NCBI GenBank assembly: GCA_014338405.1
Contig: JTDE01001342.1
Coordinates: 94,196 to 158,195, forward strand
Direction: 5' to 3'
Source of the DNA: Paragonimus skrjabini miyazakii
Taxonomy: Eukaryota; Platyhelminthes; Trematoda; Plagiorchiida; Troglotrematidae
DNA length: 64,000 bases
Shown here piece after piece: positions 41,801 to 56,800 of this stretch (the first letter of the stretch is position 1; each line of letters starts with the position of its first letter). The notes below the pieces were generated by a model that was not told the DNA's origin, made no database searches, and worked only from the letters and a program-made list of their open reading frames with translations. The position numbers and the translations under genes were made by a program.

Positions 41801-44800
41801 GGCTGAACGATAAGTTACTCATGGTAACTTTTAGATCAGAATAACCACTAAACTTTGATAATTCACTGACGATGGTTCTAGCGTTATCGTGTGTACGATT
41901 CTTATTTGATGCCATAAAACCGTATTTCATAAAAAAAGTATGACTTTCAATTACTGTGTTATTTTTCAATGAATGTAGATGAAAGTTTGCGTAAGTGTTG
42001 CGTGACTCTGTGGTCTGGTGAAACAGCAATAATTCTTCTCGCCAACTTGTCGCTGGACAGAAAATTTAACGATCTCATACTAACGGAGAAATTTCGGGAA
42101 ACAAAATGTTTTGAGATAAACTGGTGATATTTCGACCCGGTAAATCGTGACAGTATATCAGCAGCCATCGTTTTCCAGACAAAAAGATGAAACTGCTTCA
42201 CACAGACGTTGGCAAGACCGTATACGAAAGGATGCGGAAGACTGGGTTGAGATCAGGCACACTGCGTTGTGAATGAACTGTGATGATCTGTTGACAATTA
42301 AATAAACAGTACAACTTGAACAGCTTAAACTACGTTCCTTCGACAGGAAATGTTTTTTTTGAATCAACCCACTAAACTGCATTAAAAAATTATAAACACT
42401 CAAAATAATTGAAATTACAAGTGCAGTAAGATGGACAGATATTCGGTTTTCGCTTTTCCAACTGATTTGCTTCGAACATGAAACATTTGAGGATAGCATT
42501 GTGATGCAAGCTGAGCCGTGGAAACACACTCGACAGAACAGATGAACTGTTCGTAAGAAGTTCGTCGTTCATCCAAATGTCATTTGACGGTTCACCATCA
42601 ATTAACAACTGGTCATGTACTTCACAATTAAAGTTCCCATAGACAGTGTAATAATCCATAGGGAAGTTACTGAGTACTGCATAAAACCTGTCCCAAACCA
42701 GGTGATATATACTGTTTTTATGCAAGATATTGTAACGAGCCATATTTTAAACAGGGTAAGCCACTCTAGCTGATTGGCGTAGGGTCAACACAAGTTTTTC
42801 TTGTCACATATACCAAAATTAACAACCGCCTAACAATCCGCATTTGAACGTCAGTAAACATCCCTTGAAGATTTTAAGACAACAAACATCTAATTTGCAT
42901 TGTCCACACATGTTAGTTGCAGAATTTTGCTAAGTTTTAGACAGTAATATGACTAGTACGTATTGTCCTATTTTAATTAATTGCATCTCACCACTTTTGA
43001 CATAAATTATCAAACATTGTGTAAAATGAACAGAATTTCTGCTATCATTCACTTGGCCCCTTCGTAATTTAAGTTTTTTTGATTATTACTAAAAGGTAAG
43101 CAAACACTTCTGCAGATTCTACGAAATATGTTCTAAGAACATTGGTAAGTGTTCGAGTTATTTTGAAGACAAACGAAAGGTATAAGAAAACACAAAAATT
43201 CGTAAAATTTGAACCCAGGAGAAAGTGATTATTAGGTAAACCTACTTATAGCTAATAAGGCAGAATAAACTCGTATGAAAATTTTTACGAGAGATTGGAC
43301 TGTGTGCATAGTATTAAAATCCCGTTACTTAATCACTAGAGTGACTACTTCAATATGTATCAATAAATATCATTTATTAATCAGTCCCCTCGGTCCATGT
43401 CCGTTTGCATTATAAGCAGGATAGCAACGACAGGCATCACCATTCATATATTTGGAAATAAATCAAACAAACACGCATATATATATAATTTGTCATAACA
43501 TTTATATTACTTTGAACACCTGTTGATGGATCGGGCGAATATGTCGATACTGCCTTGAATACCTGACTATGTTTGGACGGTTGAATCACAGTGCTTCTCT
43601 AACAATTATTATGGATTAATTAGGATCACATAGCTGACGTTTTCGTCCACTGAACCAACCATCTTCTCTTGCGAAGTTGAATACAACAAATTAAAGACTT
43701 ACGTAGTACGATTAATGCCTAAGTAGACTTCGAGTGCCGGAAGCTTGAAACGGGAAACAGACACTGAATGATCAACTTAAAACATTCCTGGTTTTTTTTA
43801 ACTCAAGCCCTATTCACATTCGACTGCAGTCTTTTTACTTCGAACAAACGTTTTGTTCGGTCTCTCTTGTGATGAGGCATTGGACTCGATGCTTGCTTCT
43901 ATTATAATTCACCACTTGCACATATCGCTGTCATTTTCTATCAGAGGAAAGACAACTTTAAAAGCAGGTTGTTTACGAACACAAACTGGGGTGTAGGATT
44001 GTCTTTCACAATTACCTTTGCATAATGTAAGAAGCAAACAAATTTCAAACCCTGACTTATCCTTGTACATGTCTCTTGAGTGAAGATCTTGCACACTTGG
44101 ACTATCAATAGTAAACGCAGTGTCTTCCTTAAACTCAATGGTTATATTGCCTTTGTCGGTTTATAAATTAATTTTTGCCGTAAAAATTTTGTTTTAATCG
44201 ACCTACTACTGGGTCAACTCTCTTAAAAATGCTTCATTTCACAAGCATATTTTAACGAGTTGTATAAAATAAGGCTGATTTCTGTAATGAATTACATTTG
44301 GCACAAAGACTAGTGTAGACCTAACAGCCCTGTTCAGTCCGAATTCTATTGTTTCTGGTGAGTACTGAGTCCAAAGGCATAACATTATGACCAGTAAATT
44401 TTGACATTCGAACTACAGGGGGCAATTACCTTCTGTCTTGTTTAAAATCAGCAATCGTAGATGGCTAAATTTTGGTTCCGCAACATTTTTTTCTGAAAAA
44501 ACTAGTATGAATACTCTAGCTGAGGGTAATGCCCAATCAATTGTTTGACGAAGTTCATTGTTGTCTGGTTGGTCAATCCTGAAAATGTCAATTCAAGTCC
44601 TTCAGGCAAAGTCATTCCTCTTTTCTATCTCGGTTTTAAGCTAAAGTAATAAAAACGACCATGATGACTTAGAATATTCAGAGGACTCTACTTATAAGCC
44701 ATATTCATTTACCGTTTGTTTGGTGCTCTCGTTAGGAAATTCACTCGCATACTCGGAAACAAACGTTGTGGTAATTATACAGTTCACTAACACACAAAAA

Positions 44801-47800
44801 TAACCGTTTTCATTGACAAATATGCATTAGTTAAAACAGCTTTTTCAGAGCAGCTGAAATAGATTATCTTTACGGAAACATTCTGCCGTGCCACCTGTGA
44901 ACTACCCAGTCAATATGACTGACATATTGGTTATTTTGATAAAATCCATTGGCAAATGTTATGTCATCTGTTTTCTACAATCTTCTTCCCCAGGTGTGGC
45001 CATATCTGCTCGGCCTTTTTAAGTGGTCCATGACGGACGTGGAGAAGCAAGATCATATGAATCAACTTTCTCAACACTATTGGAGCAAACAAGCTGAATG
45101 GATGACTTTACAGCAGTCATTAGAAGAGAATAAAGATTACGAGAACATCAACTTGATACCTCTTTCTAGCGAATCAGATTTCAGTGGCGCTGACACCACC
45201 AAGTCTGTTATCATCTGCAGTAGCGACGAGGTAGAATGCAAAGTGAGTACTGGGTAGTATAAGTCATGTGTAGTTGCTTCATATGTAGACAGTGATTCTA
45301 CGTGACTAGTGGTCACTGAAATAATGCTGACGAGTTTCTGCCATGATCCATAAACAATACCTCGAACTCCGGTTCGGTCTGTGTTTCTGAACACATAAGT
45401 TCAGATAACAAAGAAGAAAATGCCATCAGTAATTACCAGTTATCCAGAAAAACAAAATTCGAATCGAGTTTATCCATGATAAGATACTTACTCGAAGATT
45501 TGGAGAGTTGATACCAAACATATTTGTTTGCTATAGTCTTATGTTGGTAGTCTTGTGAAAACCTCCCTGTTAGATTGCGTACTCGGACTTGTTTGAATAG
45601 TAAAGTGCTTGGCATGAAAATAAATTGTGTTGCTCTATCAAGTCGGTTACCGTGCGTCCACAACTGCCCTCGACCCAATACAATATTCTATTTTCGGATA
45701 ATGGCACCCAAGGCCAAGCACTGAAGAGGATTCAACCATAATTATTTATAATACTAATAGTCACCTTAGTTTTTTAGAGTATCTTATTACGAAACCTCAC
45801 TCTTAAGTCGCGATGTACTCAAAATCCAAAATTCCCCGCTGTTTTGTCAAACGAAAACTGTTTGCACATATTACTTGTCGTCTTTTGAGTAGTCAGTTGA
45901 AAATTATTTCGAAAGTGAGCAAAAAAAACATTTTGCCAGATATTTTCAACCTCCGTATTTATCATTTGGGTATCTGACTTGAGTTGAATTCATTTTCAAC
46001 GTTGCAGTGCACGTATTCGACGGTTGAATGTGGACTGCTTAGAAAGTATAACTACTGTCCACATTTTGTAAGATATTTTAATTTTATGATAGGTATTTCG
46101 GTTTTCATATAGATTCAAAATCACTTACAATTGATCGCAACTGTCGCATTCCGATAGACTTTTCAGTTGGCCCCTTTCGAAAAGATTCGAGTTCTGCTCC
46201 CATTAGAGTTAGTCAGTAGTGCATGACAGTTACCATTCCCGCTTACGAACTCGTCGCTGCACGGTACAGAATACTCGACTGTTCAGCGTTCAGTGGTTTG
46301 ATGTTTTCCTATCCTTCATTCCGAGTGGTATATGCATAATATTGTTGCCTATATCAACAAGGGATCGGTTATCACCGTATAATGATCACCTCTTGCAAGG
46401 CGATGCCCACCCCATATCTAGCTGGTGTAAGGTGGGAGGAAAATGAAAAACCGTTGACATGTTTTCAATGAATTTGGGTTATACGGCGCTGTTGGTATTA
46501 ATCGAATGTGTACATTTAGGAAGCCGCTAAATTTGCTATAGATTTCGTAGATACTGGGTATTAGATTCCTATTCTGAGAATTCCAAACCCCCAGTGTGGC
46601 TCAGGTGATAAAGTACGTGGAGTGTAGGGCATGCGGTTCACATGGCTTTCTTGAATACAGCCAAAAATGACATCTTTATAAAATTAGTTTCTTCACAATT
46701 CAAGTTTTGTCATACTACCCACCAGTGTACTGTATTTTTTTCATCAAATTTCATTAAAGCTTTCGGCAGAGTTAATTTACAAAAACCAGTTTGGCTCTTT
46801 TGGTGTCCGAGGTTTTCATCGTCGTATTATTGTTAATACTTATGACGTAACAAAGTATACGTGTTTGTATAGAAAATGTATATTTTCGCCACTGATTATC
46901 GACAATAACCGTTTTTGAAAATCCAGGCCTCATTTGAGATATGTTTGAAGCATTAGCAGATACCTTTCGTGATTTATACATAGTTACAAAGTATTCAGTC
47001 GATCGATTGAAATACTACTACAATTTGCTCAAACTCTAGGATCATATTCTTGCTCAGTTTGGTCATGTTCTGGAAACAGTGCAGAAAGATGTCGTTCGTT
47101 GTGATCGAAACAATGAGTTATTTTCCAAGTTTGGTGAGTATACTCAATTTTATTATTTAATTATTGTTTATACAATTTGTCTATGAATGAACAGATGCTT
47201 TCATCGATTCAGTCTCGGTCAGTTGGTTGTTACTAATGGATGAACCATGGAAATAGTCTTTGTTCAAATTTATAATTTTGTGTTCACAAACTTTCTAAAC
47301 TTTGCAGTGCAGTTTCACAATGACGCTTTGGTGACTTTTCTGATCTCGGTTAAGCTTGTTAAACAGACTGTACTTTAAGTGCTGTAACCTAATGATTTGC
47401 TCCTAAATTAATTACATTCTCTCACTAACATTCATATTTTCACAGGTTTAGTCACTAGTCAAATGAACGGTCTATGTAAATTTTCACTATTAAGTCTACA
47501 CAAGTAGATTCTGGTCTAACACTTAGGTGACGCAACCTAATTGGATCGGATAACGTAGACAAATCTGAAATGAAAAGAACTGAGATAAAAATTTCTTCTA
47601 TGTCCAGAAAAGAGTTGAAAGAAACAAATGACAGGCCAAGTCCGAGAAAACATAACAGCTCTTAAGCACAAATAGTTTTGTGACAAGGATAATTATCAAA
47701 CAGGAAAATCATATATGGTACTTTATGAACCATTGAAGGCATTTACACAACAACCATAAACCGTTCAAGGTGTAATTGAATTGTTGTCACAATTGACTGT

Positions 47801-50800
47801 ATTAAACCTAAATGCTTGAGGAATGTGCCCGTAAAAGCAAGTTGCCCATTACAGTAAGACCTAAGTCGTGATTCATTGGAAACACAAATAACAAACGATA
47901 ACATGCGGAAGTAAATTTGTTAAAAATAAATTCAACATTCATGATGCAACATAAAATGATATGGGGGATTTTATGTTGCGGTTTTGATCAGTCGATTATG
48001 AAATGCATACTCACCGATAGACGAATGTGGAGTTATTAGTTCTATAGATGTTGCCTTCTTGCTTGAACGATGGAGAGGAGATTCACTGGCCCATCCAACT
48101 TCTGTACTCGGTAACAAAATTGAAAAAGGAAGCCATGACTTGTTTTGAGTGTATAAACTCGGATGAGCACAAAGTAGGTCAACTGTGAAAAAGTTACTGG
48201 TTTAGAACTCCATGACCCGTGCAAAAAAAATCACTACATACAGTCAAGTTGATCGCGAACTAGGCTGTGTGTACTCCTTTCTTCCAATGTCTTCATAAAT
48301 ACACCAGTGAAGGGTCATTGTAATCAGATTGATGAAGTGAAGCGGTCTGTGTCATTGTGTTTGACATCATTCGTTATGCGGACAAATAATCATTACATTA
48401 GTGTGGGTCTCATTGGACTTTCTTCAGGGGCTATTGTAACAAATCTTTAAGATGGACTAACTATCCTATTCACCACCCTATCGTTCATTTCCAACTGAGT
48501 TCATGTGTCCTCTATCAATATTCATCCATTTCCTCCATAATATTCCAAGCCACCGAGCAGCACATTGTTTACTCCACCCGTGAGATAAAGAACTTGATAA
48601 AGCTTGGTAACTGATTATCTTATCCAATACTTTGGAATCCGTCTTCATAATACAAATGATGTCGTTCTTGATCGGCAAAATGCATTGCAAATCTTTTCGG
48701 ATTTAGTCGGGCGTGCAACCTACAGCTGGCAGTGACGATTCAACTAGGGTTTCATAATGACTAGCACAGGGGTGTTCCTCAGTTCTTGGTCAACATGAAC
48801 GCAGATGTCTTCTAGGATTAACACAGGTTGCTATTTCATCGTGTGGATCCAGGAAATTTAACCCAAATTTGTAGTCTGGCAGCTTTGATAATTTGGAAGA
48901 GACTCAACTGCGAAAAATAAGAACTTCCACTAGATTTGATCCAGCGACAGAAACATCATGCCCACACGTGGCAAACTCTCTACCATCTGAGCCATAAGGC
49001 TAGATTGAAAACTCAGAACTTTCACATTTGGACTCCGTTGAACACCCAGCCCATTGCGTCATAGGGTTTTCACAAGTTACTTGAGCGATTGACCGACCAA
49101 GCGGGAGTGCACTATCAGTTCAAGCCGGAATCTGTCAACGCCACCGACGAATGTTGTGATATTATCGCTGAAGAGTAGTTTGAAATTCCTCAGTGGTTTT
49201 GAATTGCTTTATTGTTATCTCTCCGTGTGCAATATAATGAAGAGTGTAGCCAAATGTGGATTTACGAAATCTTATCGAAAAAATGCTTTTAATTTCAATG
49301 TGTGCAGAAAATCATGGCGAAACCAACTTGGCGCTTCTGCGACGTGTTCTATTGACCTATATTTGGGAGAATCTGGATGATGGCTACACGCAGGGTATGT
49401 GTGATGTAATCGCGCCTATTCTCGCCCTGGTCATAGCCGAATCGGGGCTGACGATGGAAGCGGTGGAGGTCACGACCTACGCTTACTTTCGTCAATTACT
49501 GCAGATGCGTCTCGGTAAACTGTTTACTTATGCCCATAGCAGTACTTTGATGGATGAGAATTTCTCAAGCCTACGTGCCCTAGTTCACGTGAGTTTTCCT
49601 GGGAATAGAGCTTGTTAGTCATCACCTGTTAAGTGTCGTGAAAAAAACAGTAGAAAAGTCATTATTTGGTTTCATGACATTTCTAGTTTATTATTTCACT
49701 AGAAAATTCTTTTGCCTGGACATCACTTTTCTGTACGTAACTGCCGGTTCACAATAACACGTTCCCCACTAGTTGCTCGTTGAAACGTAGTAGTTTGTGT
49801 TTAATTCTTTAAGTCAGATGTTTTCTGACTGAATTGCAGTGATGAGTATGACTGGGTGGACACAATCGACTTTGTAGTTTTGAAATCGATCTCATTTGGT
49901 AATGTGTAACAAATTTGTTGTTGCGTAACCCGTTATGACTTGAATTCATAAGTAATCGGAACCAAATGGGGGGCTTGTATCGCTTGACACATTGACTAAA
50001 TCGGTCTTAGGATATATTCTCACTAGACGCTGTAAACTCAGTTGAACAGTAATTTATGCTGTACAGAAACAATCTAGGTTGATAATAGCACATGAAGAAT
50101 GCTGGGTGTGGCGGATTGCGCTGATTGAGGTCTATTGCCACCTTAACAGGGACGAGCAACGGGGGTATTATGAAATTAATCCGTGAGATGTCGGGCACAG
50201 AAGCACTGCTAAGGTAGACCTCACAACGTTCGTGAGAATGTTACAGACTCAAAGACATCGGAACAGCTAATGTGCGTAAGACAGTGTACTGCACATATTG
50301 GAAAAAGATTAGACGGAGAGTAGTATGATTTTAGTTACTATGATAGAGAATTTTAGCCCTTTCAACAATACGAATATGAGAACACAGAATGAATGACTAA
50401 TCTGGTTTCCTAAAACAGACTCAGTGCAGGAGTTTTAAATATGCAACACTCATATTTCATCTTGTAGATGAAGCAGCTAGCTGAGGTTAATTGTTTGAGA
50501 TAGAGCACACTTTTATTTTGACGGATTACGTGTGCAGCACGGAATGGCTTCCGAAATGCGTGCATCAAGTCTGCGCTTGAAACTTTTGGTTGATACCAGT
50601 TAAGACTTTATTATAGTAATGCATTTCGGTTGGGTCCACTCGGAAGCTGAATAAATATTGTCTGCAAATCAAGTTGTTCGATTGGTGTTGTTGCTTCAAA
50701 CGATTACTTCGATGGAAGTGATTCAGGCTGTATGAAATTAAATTTGTATTGATTGGTGGAGGTTCATATATGCTACAATTTGACCGTTGCTGAGATGGAG

Positions 50801-53800
50801 GCTTGTCCCAATTTACGTGATCCGGGTGCGCATGAACGCGAACAGAACGTTCTGACCCATTTTGTCACAATTCTTGCACTTTCTCAGTGAACCAGAGAGG
50901 TACAGTTTAGGGACATTTTGTATTACTTTAGAACCGCTGTTCTCAGGTCACGTTCACTGATATTATCGGTCTGCTTTTTGCCTCGACAGGCATTCTATGT
51001 AATTGGAGTTGCAAAAGTGTATCGTCCTACATTTTGCTATATTAAGCGGTAGTCGCTTGTCCATGGCCAATCCATAACTGGCTTGTGCGACAACTAAACG
51101 GCAGCAGATAATTCTAGGAGGAATCAATGGCGCTAATCAAGTAGTCTGAAAAACTGATGTTGACAACCACTTCGAAGGAGGTAATGTACAACACAATGAC
51201 ACCACAGGCGTTAGTTATAGTATCATTATTAATAACACATTGTATAACCTATCCGGGTTTTACATACTCTCATTTTCATCAAATGCACGATAATGCCTTT
51301 AGTGAGCTTAGGTTACACACTAATAATATCTACCATAAATCACAAAGATTTTAATAACAGATCCCACACACTTGAAATAAATTATATGTTCAGTTTCATA
51401 GTTTATTCATTTAAAAGTGAACTGTGTTTATGTAGGAGTTGATCCAACCAAGGATTTACGGAAGAATAATCAGGCCCAATCTGTGCAACTAAATTTTTTC
51501 ACTGAGATTTAGCGGATCACGTATAAGTGCACTTAGAGAATGAGCATTGTTAAACATAATATCAGCTGCGAAATTTTTCCGTACTTTGTAAAGTGATGTA
51601 AGATCACAAAATCAATGAAATGTTGATGAAAAGTATTACGACAACTTACTAGACATTTCAAAGATCTAGCAAAAATTGCACGATTCTTCAATAGCAAACA
51701 ACGGAAAATAATTAGTGATCAGTAAAACAATTTGGGAACAGCTATCCTTTCATAAATTTATTGAATGTCTTGCAGAACACATAAAACTTTAAACAATAAG
51801 TAGAAGAAGGTGATATTTCGGTTTCAGTGAATACAATTTTCGCCCACAGTAACCCTCAAATATAAGAGACAGAAAAAAAGTCGAGTTAGATTTGCAATTC
51901 TGCATTAAAGAATAAGTAATCAGCCTAAAGGTTCTCATATTTGATACCCTTTTACGAACTGAACCGCAATAGAGTGTACTACAGTATATTTTGTACTAAC
52001 CGATGCAAACAACAAAACCGTGATTGTTGTAATCAGAAAAGTTAGTGGACATTATGCAGCTATTTAATGTCATGAAAGTTCATACCGAGAAAAACATTTT
52101 CCAAAGTTTGTGTGCAGCAGGAAACAACAATGAAAGCCATGAAGGACTCTTTATTTTTGGTACAGCACTTAAAAAACGTAAAGTATGCTGGGTTATCTAG
52201 GTCAACACCAGGCATAACTTGCGTACATATTTATGTGGCTGCGGTGAGTACTACATAAGGAAAGTTTGACCATTTGTGGAAATTCTTGTCAGCGAATGCT
52301 TTCCCAGTTGACTACAAACCCGAATGACCGCTCTAAATGCATTGATCCCCGCAAAGTCTCCCAATCGATTCACTTCAGTCACTAAGCCCGTGCTCGAAAT
52401 GACCCACATCCCTACCTCTTTCACTGTCCCCTTCTGCAACAGCAGGTGATATCCTGTAGTTTTGTTTTGTTATCTATAAAATGTATCTGACCTTTTTGCT
52501 TGTCTGGAAATAGTTTGTGTTTGCTCAGCAGCAGCCCTGATAGATCAGCATGACATGTGTATACATCTGTGACTTCATGTGCCTCCCAGCGTGTTTATGT
52601 TTGTACTATGAGATAGTTACAAGCGTATATGTTCAGACTACTGAAGATGCTGATGCGGAAAACGTCGCGAAATGTGCGTCTTTCGATGGTAAAGTCAAAA
52701 ATTTTGGAAATGACAAATGTGATGATAATGACCAATCGCACTATACTGCTCTTGAGTAGTCAGGCGGAGGCAAGCACTGAGGTATTAAGGCAACTGGGAG
52801 GTACTGGAAAAAAACGCTGTAGTGCAGTTCGGCGAGAAATGATGTTTCGTACGTACGAACTTGTTAATGGCAGACATGACGTCTGAGGGTTATCATTATA
52901 TGTAAATGGGTGTTTGTGCACGAAGAGTTGTTCAGGAATATACCGTCTGCACCCATGTGCCACCTGCGTTCTTGTCCCATAACATCAACTGTAAAAACCT
53001 TCGAGACTCTCATACTCTTGATATATTCAGATTTTATTGATGCATATTACAGTGATCTTATTTTTACTAGTGTTCGCTCTGTTGTGTTGCCTATCAATCA
53101 AGTAGGGGAAATGTCGCTCATGTTATTTCTTAACTCACAGTTCACAGCTAATAGCAGCTTTCATATTCTCATTGACTTTTCATTTGGTCTCTTCCGATAG
53201 AAACATTACACTGGAAATTCGCTCTTGCCATGACTTGCCAGTAGTGTACGGCCTGGACTAAAACTATGGTCACGTTATTAAGGGGCAATCTTGTTTGCCA
53301 CTGTAGCCCTTCCAAGCGCGACCGATGTGTAATGCATGAACGCTCAACCACTATCGCTTGTGAGTACTGATCAGGATCTTCGGTCATTTAGATAGGAGAC
53401 ACTGTAACTATCTCGTTACTTCTAATCAATGACCCCACGACTAGGACTTCTGACCATGTAGAAATCACACGAAACACCGAACCTGTTGAATGATCGAGTA
53501 ACCTGAGCAGTATTTACAACAGAAAAAGATTGAGCGTTTGCATATGGCAATCAGTCCGTTCCTAGTGTGACATTAACGGAACAGATATCAAAACGGTTGC
53601 CTTATGATGATGTAACCGGAGGTCTGGTCCCGGCCATATTAATGATATTTTCTACTGACGAGTTTTGATAAGATTGAAAATTGAGTATAGTGTTTCTTTC
53701 GAAAGGGGCTAACTTGGTTCAACTTGTCTAGTTATAAACCACACCATTAGGAAGGCACTTTTACTGGATATCTTTATAGAACGAACATTTTCATGACTCT

Positions 53801-56800
53801 GTCCTTTCTTTTTGTAAATGGTAACAGATGACCATTCTGTCTTAAATTGATATACGGGCAGTGTTACTGTTGTTACATATGGGTAAACCAAAAGATGAGG
53901 TAAGCCCGTCAAGTGTATTGAAGCATTACATCACACCTCAATGAAGTCTTCAACGGGTATTCAAGTGCGGATCATATTCAACCAGCTACAATGATTTTGT
54001 AATTTTATCTCTTCATTCTATACATTATTTTCAAAGGAAAACATGTAGTACTTAAAGGTAAAATAAATAAACTGTTAATTGAAAACAAATGAATTGTTAA
54101 TCGTGACTTTCACAGGCTACTTGACCCCGATTAGGAAAATTAAAACAGGTGTAATTCAACTGCCAAATGCTTTTAGACACACAATGGAAGATTTAGGCAA
54201 ATGATGCACAGAGTCCCAAAAAGCCAGCATTTTCCTGTTGTGATCATACGCAACTAGTTCGGTTGTGTGTCTAGTCTGAGCCAAATGCCCAGCGATTGAA
54301 GAGTCTGAGTTTTGGTACACAACTGCTGTCCGGTTGTCTCACTGATTGATGCAGTCACCTCAGTAGATGCTGTTTGGCCCACTTATTCAGCCTTCTGCCT
54401 GTTCTCTTAATGTATGTGTTACTGCAGCCGCATGTGAACAAGTCGATACGATGAATGGTCGGGAGAACAAGAGGACAGATCCTGTTTCTGGATGGCCTGC
54501 AATACTTCCGTTAAGTGGGGGTAAGAGATCTATTAGATTCATCCCAACAGCAGTTGCGTCCTGAGTCTGTGTAAAATCGAATAATTCTGCCAACGGTCTG
54601 TTCATCAGTAAAAAGGGTGTTAACTGAAATACCGGGGTCTTCACTGACATATTTCTCAATGCTGATTTCTTACGGCAAACCCACAGATTGCCAAACTTGA
54701 TTAGGGAAGTACATCCGAAATGCACTCCAACCTTTCAAAACTGATCTCAGTGAACTGAGGTACTTCAATCTTAATAGTTCTGTCGTGACTCCAGAAGCTA
54801 ACGCCCGTTTCCGCAAGTTCGTCATTTCATTTGACAGAGGTGGGGTCCGTAGTTTGTCTTAGACTAGCCGCAATTTTTGCCGGCATAATGTAACGGGAAA
54901 TTTTTCACCTACTACATTTCATGACTTAACTAGACATTTTAAATGGTAGCCTGACTGGTGTGCTACAACCCGGGGGTCTTTTTCACTGAAAAGAATAACC
55001 GCTAATGAAAGTGTGACACCCCTTGGGCCTTTTTGAACCGCTGAATAGCAACACTATCAGGACGGAAATAACTGCGTATATTCTTCCCTCAGTATGTATC
55101 ACGCATTACTTCATTGTCCCAGAGCTGTTCAAAAGTTCATTCTGCAATTTCTGTGGAATCTGTTGTTGCACCCTCACGTTAACTTCCTTTCGATGCTCTA
55201 TTTTGGCTGCTTTCAGCAACCAAAATTCTCTGTTAAGCCCGATTGTCAACGGAAGATCAAACAATGTGATTAACGTCATTCAATAATCAGTCAGGCTTAC
55301 ACCCGCTCGTTTGTTTACACTCTAAACATTCTTAAATCCGTTTTGTATGACGTGAAAACTAAACAATTTCACACAAATCACTTAGTCCTTTTAGAATCTT
55401 GAGGTATTCTGTCTTAGTAAATTCACATTTTATTTACTTGGTTTTAATAGCACTCTTGACTACTAAACAGTATGTAGGTTGTCATAAGGAGACACTCGAT
55501 AAAATCGAGTTCATTACATATAGCTATTGTTTCTTTTTTAGGTGATGGACCACGAACTGACTGAACACATGCAAGCTTGTGGAGAATTCAGTCACTTCTA
55601 TTTCTGCTATCGATGGTTTTTGCTGGACTTCAAACGAGGTACGCAACCAACTGTCAGGTCAACCAGTCGATAAAAATATTTACTTGTCAGTCTCAAATCA
55701 TTACTTACAGAAGTCCATAAAAATACTAGTAGACTGACAGGTTCTTATTATTTAAATAGGAAATACTCTTTAAGTCATCTGTATTATAATGCAGACACAT
55801 AGCGTCGAACTGGTTGAAGGTGTTCCAAATCTCAATGACTAAAACACTGTTATTCTACAGAATGTGACCTACATTGATGAAGATGACGCGGATTCATCAT
55901 ACAGCTAATGGTAAAGCTGAGGTTCCCACATTGACATACTTGTTTTGATTTTAGTGGTTTGTAGTTAACTTGCATTCACAATATAGTATGAACAGATACG
56001 GTGGTACGGTGGCAATGCAACTCTCTTGTCACAAGTAGTTTAGGATTTTGGGGACGTTGAAGGTGATCGCACTACATCATTTTCTGACTAAATCAATTGA
56101 AAATGAACAATATTATTTTAAGTGTGCCGAACCTTGTTCTCTTGCCAGCCATGTAGCTCATAATCCAAAAGTGGCTTGTGACAGACGACATTTTTCTGGT
56201 TGAATAAAACACATGGATAACAAGTAGCTTCCATTGTAAGTTCATTACGTACAACATTTTCAATCGCCTGCACGTTACTTCAAAGCCAAATACAACTGGC
56301 TAACTGATAAACAAAATAAAACAAACGGTGACTACTACAAGCTCGCTTGACCTTGTGTACGACAAACAAGGCGGCACTAATACAGACCATAACTATTTTT
56401 TGACATAGCGGAAGCTTTTGGCGATCGACTAATTATGTCTTGATTAAGGTCAGTCTAACCGAGGACTAGACGGTCAGGTATGACCAGAAACAGCGATATC
56501 GTCCCGCTTGACCACGATGTGCAATCACATTATCCGCCCTTTGCGAGTGATAAGTCCCGTCTTTGCACTCTATACCACTTCTGAGATTAAAAACGACGAA
56601 CATCTTTCATTCACTGCACTGATGATTGCAACGTATCGTATTGAACGAAAGTTAAAAATCAAAGATTAGAGGATACGAACCACATTCACCAAGACGTCCT
56701 TTATCCCAGTAGTTTTTCTGTGGCTTTGAAAAACTATTAGCCTAGATATTTCTAGATATTTCCACCTGTATTCGTAGACAAGAGTACGAACTAATTCTAG

